A stretch of DNA of 64,000 nucleotides from Cloeon dipterum. Its lineage: Eukaryota; Arthropoda; Insecta; Ephemeroptera; Baetidae. Under the pieces are notes generated by a model, which did not search any database, was not told the origin of the DNA, and saw only the letters and a program-made list of their open reading frames with translations. Below, piece after piece: positions 49,501 to 59,792 of this stretch. The stretch lies in assembly GCF_949628265.1 (NCBI RefSeq), contig NC_088786.1, positions 24,015,681-24,079,680 of the forward strand, read 5' to 3'. The position numbers and the translations under genes were made by a program. Numbering within the stretch: position 1 is the first letter of the stretch; each line of letters starts with the position of its first letter.

Positions 49501-50995
49501 AATTTTGCTGTTTTGCATATTAGCAATTTTAATATCAACAGAGTGTGCTCCGTGAATATTTATAAAAACGTGTACTGATTTTGCATTTAAACGTAATTTT
49601 TGATGACAATTCATCACTACTGTTATTTAATAAAGTAAACTTAGAACAAGCAATTTCCAATTATATTTTTTTTTTACTTTTTGAGCCTGAAAATGTCCGA
49701 TTTTTGTTCAATTTGTTACTTTATTCATATTATCAAATAGTATAAAATTTCAACAATTGTTGTAATTCTCATTACATGGAAAAAATGTTTTTAACACTCA
49801 CTTGTCTTGTATTTTTTCTTTTTCCGTTTTGTTAGCTCTTTTGATATTTTTGCAGGCTGAGGCACAGAATTGAATTTCTTGATTTTAAGCTTGATGCCAT
49901 TGGCATCAGGCGCAATCTGGCTGCAGTACTGCACTCCAACCATTCGGGCCGCTTTCATGCCAGGCTTAGGCCCACGCTTCTTAGGCGGCCCTCGGCTGAC
50001 TGATTCAGCACCAGGTTCCCTGGTCCGCTTTCTTCCTCTGCCGCGTCCTCGCGGCGCTTCAATCTCAGTGGTAAGCATTTGCTGCGGAGGCATCACCTGC
50101 TAGAGAGGACATAATTTGTTGACAACAGTTAATTGAGGTTTGCGGTATTTTGAGATTTTTGATGAGGTTAAATCACAGAAATGTTCTACAGGTTTCAAAA
50201 TTAAGGCTTTTGTCACAAAATTTACGACAGCACAGTGGTTGAATATCTCTTACATTGACATGTGTGTAATTAGAAGCTGCATCTTCGGCGGAGGGAGCGT
50301 TTGGAGTGTTGGGAGCGACGGCAGGACTGGCGTTTGGTGGTATTAATGGACTAGTGGTGGGCAACGCTTGATCCTCAGGTTTCCCAGGACTCACCTTTAA
50401 TATAAGATCATTCACAACCGTTCATAAATGCGGACAGCAAAGAGATAGGCTAAATTTTCATAGCTAAAAACATTATTTATTTGTGCATTTTGGTCCAACA
50501 ATAAATGGACAAATTTTGACGGATAGATTTATAGTTTTACCGTCCAATTATATCAAACTAGAGTTTCTTTTAATAAAAGAACTTTATTAATTTAAAGTTA
50601 AATGAAATTCGCTCCAGAAAATTGTTGAAAATTTACAAAATGTGATTTTTACAGTGCACCATATTATGAAGATTATTTTGCTAACCATTTATTGGGAGAT
50701 TTAAATTTTGATTATTTTTTTGCAGTTGGCAAGATAAATTGTATGGAGAGTAGCTATTTACCCAGTCCCGGGAGAGTGGCTCTTCCAGCATTCCTTTGAA
50801 CTCGTCGGCGATTTCGTTGATATCCGAGACACCGTTGTTCTGCACAGAGAGTGCGTTGTTGATATTGGTGTCGTTGAGTAGAAACTCGCGCAGGGCCGAC
50901 TCAGCAGGGTCGGACAGGCTGCACGACGCAGGATTGAACATGTCCATGTTGGGCGGGCCGCCCATGTTAAAACACGAGTTCATCGGTGGGTCCAT
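46511..50995 (-). CDS. Fbxl6: F-box/leucine-rich-repeat protein, FBXL6-like, 11 exons
   Basis: Exons in transcript order: 50995-50762, 50394-50254, 50096-49802, 49470-49230, 49170-49003, 48594-48426, 48362-48198, 48137-47991, 47680-47470, 47419-47260, 46757-46511. They total 2178 bases and close in frame at 725 aa. The F-box (about 276-325) reads KLPEQVLLRIFEMV and AAQVCRLWRNVAIAPSLW, and would bind Skp1 in an SCF ubiquitin ligase. Leucine-rich repeats follow to near the end; LSSCRGLPRGIKRNYEG closely matches the C-terminus of human FBXL6. The N-terminal 220 residues are insect-specific or variable, with an acidic/Asn-rich start and a basic part holding two AT-hook-like motifs, APRGRGRGRKR (139-149) and PKKRGPKPG (163-171). 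The acceptor of exon 2 (TTAAAG) is weak. The start at 50995 is the first in-frame ATG; 5' exons upstream are possible. Confidence 0.9.
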
Positions 50996-53122
50996 CGTGG
51001 AGTCACACTTCTCGGCACAACTCACTGCACGTCAAGGGTCATTTTGCGGCTCAGCCCATTCGGGGCACGCTCAGGTACACTCACGTTGAAAGCTACACGC
51101 ACACGGGCGGTTATGCCAATCGCATTACAACACAGCTGCCTGCAACAAAAAAATCAAATTATGATTAAAAACTAACCTTGAAACAAATAATTAAAACTCT
51201 AACCTGAAGAGTAATGACCAAAAATATGAATAAGGGAGATTTTGCTAGCCTTTAACTTAATCTGAGTGCATTTATTGGCGTAGGCAAATATCACGAAGTT
51301 TTTAAATTAAATAAGTCCACTGCGAGTTGATGCAGCGTTGTTTTTTCTTTAGTTGGTTTTAAGTGCCGATATACAGCTGCTAATCAGTCCAGTAAAAAAT
51401 TCTTTGATTCAGATTTTCCTCTGCCATTTTTTCTGTCCACCCTCATTTAGGGAAACATAATGAGGTTTATTTCCATTAAATGTGAGACAGTGGTTACTAG
51501 TGTTTCTATAAAATTAAATTTAATGCATGAAATTGATCTGATTCTTTTTAGTTTTTCAATGGGTAGCGCAAAATGAAATAATGTGTTTCCAATTAAAATG
51601 GTTTCGGAGACCGACCACCAAACCTACAGACTATTCAAATCCTAAGTAAGAAAAAAACAACACCTTATTGAAATGTGCACAATTCCCATGTCTTCATGAC
51701 AGGCAATATTGCTTTGATTTGAGATTAGAAGCCAATTATGTCGTTCACGGGATCTTGTACAATGAAATTGAATGAACTTTGATTTGGCCTCGGTGCCCTG
51801 GAATGGGGTCTGCCGCGGCGGCGGGGTCTTGGCAAAGCGGGTGGGCAGGGCACCTGTGTGCAACCTAACGAAGGCTGCGTCTAGAAAATCGATCGGAGGT
51901 GTGAAGGGAGCGCGGGGTTCGCGGTCCCCGAGGGGCCCGGGAGGCAGTTCGGGCCACGGGTGACCCAATTAGGTCCCAGCCAAGACGAAAAGCGAGCGAG
52001 ACAGTCAAGGAACGCCCCCTTTTACCTCTCAGTGTGATTGTTTATGTTAGGGGGGTTTGACAGGTGTGGATTGCGACCCTCAGGGGCCTCCCCTGCGGCC
52101 CGCGCGAGCCCGGGAGCGTCAGCGGGGGCTCGGGGGCGGCGGAAGGGAGGCCCGGGGCGCCAAAGAGGAAGCGGCAGGCCGACACGACGCCCGTTAAGTG
52201 GGCAAAATTGGCAGAAATTGAGGCGGCTGTCGCAGTGATTTATCGTGTTTGGAGCGCGCAGTGAACAGAGGCGGCCGAACGGGCGGCTGAGTGGCTTACC
52301 AGGCGGCCAAACGAGTGGGTGCGAGCGGCCAGAGCTCAGAGGCGGCGGGCGCCAGTGGGACGCGACACCGCGGCTTTCGCTCCGTGGCCTACAAAGAACA
52401 CAAATATTGCCGTCATCTTGCTTGACTACCGATCCATCTGACCTTCTCTCAACCAACCGGAAGTCGTCTTCCAAGATTTCTGCAAGCAGTGCGCCAAGCG
52501 CCCACTAGAGGGATGTCGTGACCCACATTCCGAATCGATACTCACTACTTGCGTCTGAATGCCGTGATCATCAGAGCCATCTGCTGGCCGTGGCTCCAAA
52601 GAGGGCCTGCAAATTGCACTGTGTTATGCCGCACAGGTTGCATAGCTGACAGGTGTGGATACCGTGGATGCGGATGGCGTGGATGTGACGCATGGTCAGA
52701 TGCTAGGAAGCGCTTATTGTTAGTCAAATCGCTATCGCTATAACTCTTTGATAGTGAATTCACTCCGATTCACCACCAACTTCATCGTCAGTCCCTCTAT
52801 TTATTACCTGTTTTCACAATCGGGAAAATAAATAATTTTCGCTGAAAAATTGCTATAGTTGAATTTCCTATATGCGTTTTTGTATAAATAAAATTTAAAT
52901 TGGTGAGTTGTGTTATATTATACTATAAGTTATACATATTTTAAATTAAAAATGTTCTCAGCACATTATACATTTATAAACCCAGTAAATTTTGAGTTTT
53001 TTTATATTAAATAACTTATGAAATACTTCTTTGTGTATGTATTTAAGTTAAAACTTTATTTCCTAAAAACACGATCATCATCAATAAATAAATTAATAGA
53101 AACAATATAAATACTCTCAAAA
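50996..53122. other. GC-rich promoter-like region upstream of the FBXL6-like gene
   Basis: Between about 51750 and 52500 the sequence turns strongly GC- and CpG-rich, unlike the AT-rich flanks, as expected of a CpG-island-type promoter. It sits 0.8-1.5 kb upstream of the minus-strand FBXL6-like start. Minus-strand donors near 52546 (GTGAGT) and 52393 (GTAGGC) could mark non-coding first exons. Long open frames here on both strands lack ATG starts or family resemblance and are probably due to GC bias. AT-rich DNA from 52800 leads into the carboxypeptidase 3' flank. Confidence 0.5.
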
Positions 53123-55635
53123 TTACAGTCCCATAACTTCATCTGCTACAACTTTGACGATTTCAAGCGCATCAGCGGCGGTGGGCTTGATGAGTCGTTC
53201 CGGAAGCATAAATCCATATTTTCCCGTGTCCGACAGTTCAACTACGTAAGAATACTTGATCCCAGCTTCACCTTTTGCCCAATCATCAGACGCGCCTTTT
53301 TATTTTAAATATCTATCATTAGTAAAATTGCTCACCGTTTTTAGCTAAATGATCTCACCTGATGATCTGTACAAGACCTCGGCTGAGTTTCCGACGGTGT
53401 ATCTCGTCTTACTGAGTTTTCGCACAGCAGACGCTGCAGCGTTACCCAATCTTTTTAAATCATTAGCGTCAGAAGGCAACTCGTTATTTGCATAGCCGTA
53501 TGGGTATAAGATCAGTTGGCCGTAGCTGTGGAAGGACAGGTACGCCTGCAATAAAAAGTATCATATCAGTCACTGCGGGCTCTAAATCTAAAGGCAAGTC
53601 GAATTTTTCAAAATGGTCCACTCTGTTTTTTTTTTAATTTTTATTCGATACTTTTATCTATGCAAAAACGCTAAATATTTAATTTCCTTTCATATATCTG
53701 TGAAATAAAACGACTTTTACCTGGAAATTAGCAGCCGATTCCATTATGTAATCTCTTATCGCTTTAGATTCTGGCTCTGAAAATCCTGCTGATCCGCGGT
53801 AGATCTGCGAGCAGCCGATGAAGCTTGAGCCCGAAGTGCCCCACTTGTAACCAAAATTCCTGTTGAGGTCGACTCCATTGCACGGTCCCCACAGGTCGGC
53901 CCTATTTTTGCGCCACAGACGGTCTCTCGTGTGCGAGTACTCGTAGCCGTCCACGTTGACCAGTGGTACAATGTGGAAGTCAACGTCGTCGACGAAGGAA
54001 CGGTACTTGGCCCTGTTATCCACTAATTCTTTGATAATGTAAGTCACAGCGGCTGGTGTGATCCATTCCCGGGCGTGCATTCCTATTCAAATGAGTGAAA
54101 ACAATTTAAAATCTGGAAGCCGCTATATCCCAACTAATCAATCAATTCCAAGTTTTATTTTAAATAATATATTGCAACTGCCTTGAATTTAAGTTACTCT
54201 CATTTTTCTAATAATAATTATTGTTCATGATTTATTTATTATTAAAACAATTTAAAATTTAAAAATTACCTCCGTCAATAAAAATGGCAGTCTTATTTTC
54301 GTTGCCACCAGATGATATTTTCAGCATTTGAATATCTCTGTTTTCCACGGTTTTCCCGATGGTTTTGAGCGTGCAAATGTCGGGATACGCGTTTGCATAG
54401 TGGAGCAGAAAGGAGTGGATCGTGCTGTACCTGTGATACTCATTCCAGTTCATGCCGTGGCCTGCAAAATGCAGTTAAATACACATAATATATAATATGC
54501 CGGTCGATCGCCCGCAGCGAAAGGTTTTACCTGAACGCAAAGTGCTGTTAGTGAGCGTTTCCGCTTTCTTCTCTTTCTCTATTAGTCGTTGCATATTCGG
54601 AATTACAATTTTTGGCTGGATGTCGGCTTCATAAAAAAGGGACAGCACTTCCTGCATGTTTTCACGAAGCACCATGAATTCGGCACGACTGCGTTTTTTG
54701 CTTCTTTTGTGCAGCCACACGTCGATTACTAGTCAAGAACAAAAATGGTATTATTTCAATGACGAATTCAAATGCGGTTTTGCTTCCTCAGCTTCCTAGC
54801 AGTTAAGATAATCAAAATAGTTCAATCACCTGAGTTTATTGATTTACAATATAAAACTCATCAACAAGAATATCATTATAATAGTGCGTAAACAGTTTAA
54901 TGGAAATTTTATTATAACTGAGGAAATTTTAAACCATGTTCATCGTTGCAAAATTGTACTTTCAAAACATAAGTTCTTTATTAAGATGAGCCACTTAACT
55001 TGATTCGAACAACTTTCCTGCATTCAGCTTGAGCTATCTTTGAAGATTCAATTTTATAATAATTTGAGGCTACATTTTTTCTTTTTGTCTCATTATCATT
55101 TTAGGAGTCACACTTAATCTAAAACCACTCCATATTTAAAAATGTAATATACACCCTTTTTCAATCTACTCTTTTTTGTGTCATTAATTGTTAAGTAAAT
55201 AAAAATCACGTAATCTTTAAATTAAAAACTAAATAAATAACGATATATATTTAGTTATTTAATTTTTCATGATTTCAAGCTACGCCTATGAACGTATGAA
55301 CACTGTGATTTAAATACAATCTTGAAAAGAAAAGTATATTCATGAAATATTTTAAAATTTTACTTACATTCTCGATCTTCTAACTGCTGGAACATCCTTT
55401 TGTGCTCTGAAGATCTAAGTTTGACACTGAAAACCTGCGCTCCTGTATAATCCGCGTACTGCTCTTCGACATTCTTGTTTTCTCCATCAGTCGGAAAATT
55501 TTCAGTAAAACTTTCATTATCTTCTGTTACTGGAGTGGTGTTTGCGGGTTCATCAGTCCTGAAATCTTCATTTCTTACCGCATTAACAATCGTCAGTAAT
55601 AGAAGCAACGCGCAAGCCGATGGTTCGAAACGCAT
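53123..55635 (-). CDS. Secreted carboxypeptidase B-like zymogen, copy 1 (M14A)
   Basis: Exons in transcript order: 55635-55368, 54728-54531, 54461-54270, 54082-53721, 53545-53359, 53295-53123; 459 aa. It has a signal peptide (residues 1-20, LLLLLTIVNAV core), an acidic Thr/Glu/Asn-rich segment (about 21-61), an inhibitory pro-domain (from DYTGAQVFSVKL) and the M14 zinc peptidase domain. Zinc ligands are H222 and E225 in HAREW and H346 in SFHSYGQ; the substrate-binding pair is in DLNRNFGYKW. Y399 and E422 correspond to Tyr248 and Glu270 of bovine CPA. D406 in GASDDW occupies the position of Asp255 of carboxypeptidase B, predicting removal of C-terminal Lys or Arg. It is probably a gut or haemolymph protease activated by trypsin-like cleavage. 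A TATA box (minus, 55717-55709) lies 75-80 bases upstream. The acceptor of exon 6 (AAAAAG) is weak. AATAAA (minus) is at 53060-53055. Confidence 0.94.
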
Positions 55636-55708
55636 CACACGACCTTCTCCTTGGGCTTCACACGATGGAATGAACCTGCAGTAACTGTTGTTCGCTGCTC
55701 TTAATATA

Positions 55709-55717
55709 CCTTATATA
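55709..55717 (-). promoter_or_regulatory. TATA box of carboxypeptidase copy 1
   Basis: Minus-strand TATATAAGG lies about 75-80 bases before the ATG at 55635. An ACAGTT initiator-like sequence follows roughly 25 bases downstream. The spacing fits a conventional insect core promoter with a 5' UTR of about 50 bases. Confidence 0.55.
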
Positions 55718-55978
55718 CAATGCTTTATTACAACTCATATGAAAGAGTAGGAGGTAATGACAAGGATTAAGAATACGGAATCGAAATGAAAACAGGTTCT
55801 TCGGCAAAAATCATGCTCTCCGCTCAATTACAAATCCTTGACTTGGTGAATGATTTGTTTTATGACTAAAATGAGTAAAATTTTCCTATAGCATAGTAAG
55901 AAGATAAATAAAAGAGTTAAAAACAATAAATTTTTTTTATTGAATAAATAACTTATATAGAATTAAAAAGTCAAGTTT

Positions 55979-57959
55979 TCAAACTTGCTTAATTTCGTTT
56001 GCCACGACCTTTACGATTTCCATTGCATCTGCTCCTGTCGGCTTGATAAATTTCGCCGGCAGCGTGAATCCATATCGGCCTTTGTCTGACAACTCAATGA
56101 TGTAGGAGTATTTGATTCCAGCTTCTCCCTTTGCCCAATCGTCAGATGCACCTGGAAACAAATTTCCCGTAAATAAATATTTGCAATTTGTTTGACATCC
56201 AGCCTCCTACCTGCAGTTCTATACATCAATTTCGCTGAGTTTCCAGCCTTGTATATTGTTCCACTGAGCTCTTGTACTGCGTTCGCGGCAGCTTTTCCCA
56301 CTCGCTCCAAGTCATCGACATCAGGAGGCAGCTCACCGCTCGCATATCCGTAGGGATAAAGGATCATTTGGCCATAACTGTGGAATGATAGGTACGCCTG
56401 GAGCGAATTTCCAGTTATAATATTCAGATTATTCACTAAGCTATAGTGTTTAGTTTTATAAATAGTTTCCATAAATTGCGGGCAAAATTTTTCACAAGGC
56501 ACTATTCTCACGATTTTTAAATTTCCAAAATAATTAAAAGTGCACAGAAAAATCACACTAAAAATCATAACTCAATTTTATTATTTTATGAAACGTGCTG
56601 TGCTTTAGAAAATGATGCTGTTAACATCGCCATTAGCCTCACCTTGTAGTTAGCTTTTGATTGGAACATGATGTATTCTCTGATAGCCTTTGTCTCGGGC
56701 TCTGAAAAGCTCGTTGCTCCACGGTAGTCTTCAGAGCATCCAAAGTTGTGAGTGCCAAAATAGGCTGCCCATTTGTAGCCAAAATTTCGGTTCAGGTCGA
56801 CCCCGCTGCAAAGTCCCCAAATCGAAGCTCTATTTTTGCGCCACAGTCGGTTCCTCGCGTGCGAATACTCGTAGCCGTCCACGTTTACAATCGGCACGAT
56901 GTGGAAATCAACGTCGTTAATGAACGAGCGATATTTACCCCTTCTTTCCACCAGCTCTTTAATTATATAAGTCACGACGGCTGGCGAGATCCATTCTCTT
57001 GCATGCATTCCTGTAGACATTGATGTTTGTTAAGAAAATTCGAGTGATAAAGTTTGCAGATCAATTTAAATATTCGTTGATCTCAGAGTTGTTTAATTAA
57101 ACGTGACCAATTTTGGCGTAACTATTCCGCCTTATTAACTCTGAATCTGAATCAACGAGGATGAAGTATTGTTATTCATTTACCACTCAAGAATCAAATA
57201 TTTTTGCGCTTTACCTCCGTCTATAAACACAGCGGGTTTATTTTCTTCGCCTCCAGATGATATTTTGAGGAGCTGAATATCTCGGTCTTCAACGGTTTTC
57301 CCAATTGTGTGGAGGGTGCAAGTGTCAGGATACTCATTCGCGTAGTAAAGGAGAAGAGCATGGATTGTGTCGTATCGATGGTACTCATCCCAGTTCATTT
57401 TGTAGGCTGTTTTTTTAATTAGATAAGTTTGGAACTTATTTTTAAAATGTGTTACCTGCACGCGCTGAATTCGTTTTTGTAACGACTTCAGTTTTTTCCT
57501 TTTCAATCAGTCGTTGCATATTAGGGACCACAATTTTCGGCTGAATTCCAGCATCATACAACATTGTTAACACTTTTGGAATGTAATTCGGCATAACCAT
57601 GAACTCCGCGCGGCTACTCTTTTTACTCTTTACATGCAGCCAGACGTCTACAACTAAATACAAAATTTAGTTTCTTGAAATAAAAAATATTAAATATTGA
57701 ACTCACGTGATTGTTCCTGCAACTGCTGGAAAACGTGTTGATGAGCTGTCGTTTTCAGCTTGACGCTGTATAATTGCGCGCCCGAAAAGTCCTCGGTTGA
57801 GTTGTCTGCAACCCCGCTGAGAACATTTTCAGTGGTCTCTTCGTAAGCTTCAGTTTCTGGAGTAGTGCTCGGTTCCTCTGTTGAGAATTCGTCGCTGATT
57901 TCCGCTGCATTTGAGGCTAATATGATCAGCAGCAAGCAAGTCAGTGAGACGGACCACAT
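55979..57959 (-). CDS. Secreted carboxypeptidase B-like zymogen, copy 2 (M14A)
   Basis: Exons in transcript order: 57959-57707, 57653-57456, 57406-57215, 57010-56643, 56397-56211, 56151-55979; 456 aa. Exons 2, 3, 5 and 6 have exactly the same lengths as in copy 1 and all intron phases agree, so the two genes arose by tandem duplication. Domain order is the same: signal peptide (MWSVSLTCLLLIILASNAA), acidic Thr/Glu-rich segment (about 20-56), pro-domain (from DFSGAQLYSVKL) and M14 catalytic domain. Zinc ligands are H217, E220 and H343; the catalytic glutamate is E419; Y396 matches Tyr248. D403 again predicts carboxypeptidase B specificity. The mature domain has two more residues than copy 1 in exon 4 (AAYFGTHNFGC). 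AATAAA (minus) is at 55941-55936. No obvious inactivating change is seen. Confidence 0.94.
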
Positions 57960-59792
57960 TGCGACTGAATTATGCTGTGCGCAGAGCGGTCCTCTCCGGG
58001 TGGAACCAGACTCAAAAATGAACTGGTGGATCCTGTTATTCGGCTCTTTAAGGAGTTTATTTAAATAATTAACAACACGGATTCCTAGCATTGGCGAAGA
58101 AACAGGTTTCCCAGCTGAAATCTTGCGTAATCTCATACGTGAAAACCGCTATAATGCGATACCTCTGGTGAACGCGCACGTGCGCCAAAAATTTTTACTT
58201 TAAACCGGTGTCATGTGAATGATAGGTGCATAATATAACATACCCTTTTACACTATCTTAATCTTTAGGTGTTGAGCCTGGACAAGGACAAATTTTGTTA
58301 CTATTAATATGAATGATTATTAAAATCTTTAAGCAAAGATTTTTTTAACTTATTCCCGTGATTCGAAATATCATTATCTTTCATCAAGTCATCTCAAAAG
58401 GTTTAGAATATTATTCTCCGCAGTATATAGCAGGAAAAAATACTTAGCATTAAAATACCACAGCTCTCTTTCATTATTTGTAATATTATTATGTTCCCAA
58501 TGAGCTAGTAATCGCAATCAAATATGCGTGTACGCAAAATTATATATTCTTTGTATAGATTTTACGCTTAAAATAAAACTCATGTCTGTTTCTTTGTGGC
58601 TTGAATATGAAGGGGCGATGGCCAATAATCATATTCTTGCGCTATAGACAAAAAACCTCCATTCCCAATTTTACCCAATTTCTATGTATGTATAGATCGA
58701 CTGTTAAGAATTGCCCACAGCCCACGCACGTCTTTTTTGGAAATATGCAGCTATGCTTTCAAAACCAAATTCATGCCGCAGTGTGTTAGACGCATATAAA
58801 TTCTGAATCAACGGTCAAGCAAAACGTTTAACTGCACCACCATTGCTGTCAACAATTAAAAAACGAAAATAAAGCTTCTAAAACCTGTGAACACCACACC
58901 ACCCACCCTCATTGCAACATAGCTCCCCTTGTAAAAATTTACTAAACCAAAAAACTGAATTCTTTATTAAATATTATATTATTAAATATATATTTTTCTC
59001 AAAGTCACCTATCCTTGCAATGAGTTTATTTCTGTGCAAATTAATACAATTTCAATTTTTCATTTACACAGTTATCTTCTGCACTACGAATAGCCTTCCA
59101 TTTGAAATTCGACAAATTAAAGAATGTTTTTCAAATATCTTTTGAAATTACAAGGTTTTATTATTTTAAGTTTTTTATTAACTTTTGTGCAGCTCTTTCT
59201 TGGATCTCATTTCTTGTGCATTTAGTTTAATATGAAATCTTTTTTTCACTTTTTTCATGTCAGGCAAAAGAAATAGGCTCTTTTTTCTTAAAGGATTCAA
59301 GATTCAAGGAAGAATGAAAAAAATGGCTAAAAAATAGCAAAGGGTCTAAAAATCACAGTAAATTTAGAGCTACAGATATATTTTTGCGGATATAAATACG
59401 TTAATGTTATTTTGCCCCAGTTTAGCTTGCCCGATTATTCTATAGAGTACTATTGGTACATAATGCTGTTTATCGTGACAAACTTTAATCAATTTAAAAT
59501 TCATAGCTTTATTTGCAAAATTGATAAAAATCGACAAATCGCCAGTGAGTGTTGGAAAAATTGATTGAATCAATTTCGCGTAGAATTGATTGGATCAGAC
59601 GTTTTTTCGTCAGCAGAAGAATGACGACGGCGGCGGCGGGCGGCCGTGTCGTCGCGTCAGCAGGGGTGGGATGCTGGCTTGCTTGAGGCACACACACTCT
59701 CGTGAGTTCTGAAAGCGCGCGCGGCTCGAGGGGTTTGTTTCAGTTGTTGTCACTTGCTCAAGCCGAGAGCAGCTCCCATTCGCTCAGCCGAG
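57960..59792. other. Divergent intergenic region between carboxypeptidase copy 2 and nautilus
   Basis: The left part should contain the minus-strand carboxypeptidase promoter; a TTTAAATAAA-like AT box lies near 58053-58065. The middle is AT-rich without coding potential. From about 59620 the sequence becomes GC-rich with GGC repeats and leads into the bHLH gene, with an initiator-like TTTCAGTTG near 59738-59746. No gene was recognised between. Confidence 0.45.

Noticed and set aside
49215-49578. Plus-strand ORFs near the F-box exons
   Set aside because: Antisense to the FBXL6-like exon 4.
51642-51968. 108-codon minus-strand ORF and its plus-strand counterpart in the GC-rich island
   Set aside because: Both strands are open because of GC content. 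The Pro/Gly-rich translations match nothing, and splice joints to FBXL6 are not evident.
52545-52763. His/Pro-rich minus-strand ORF followed by a GTGAGT donor
   Set aside because: It starts with GTG, and the donor phase leads to a stop when joined to the next candidate exon; at best it is untranslated leader.
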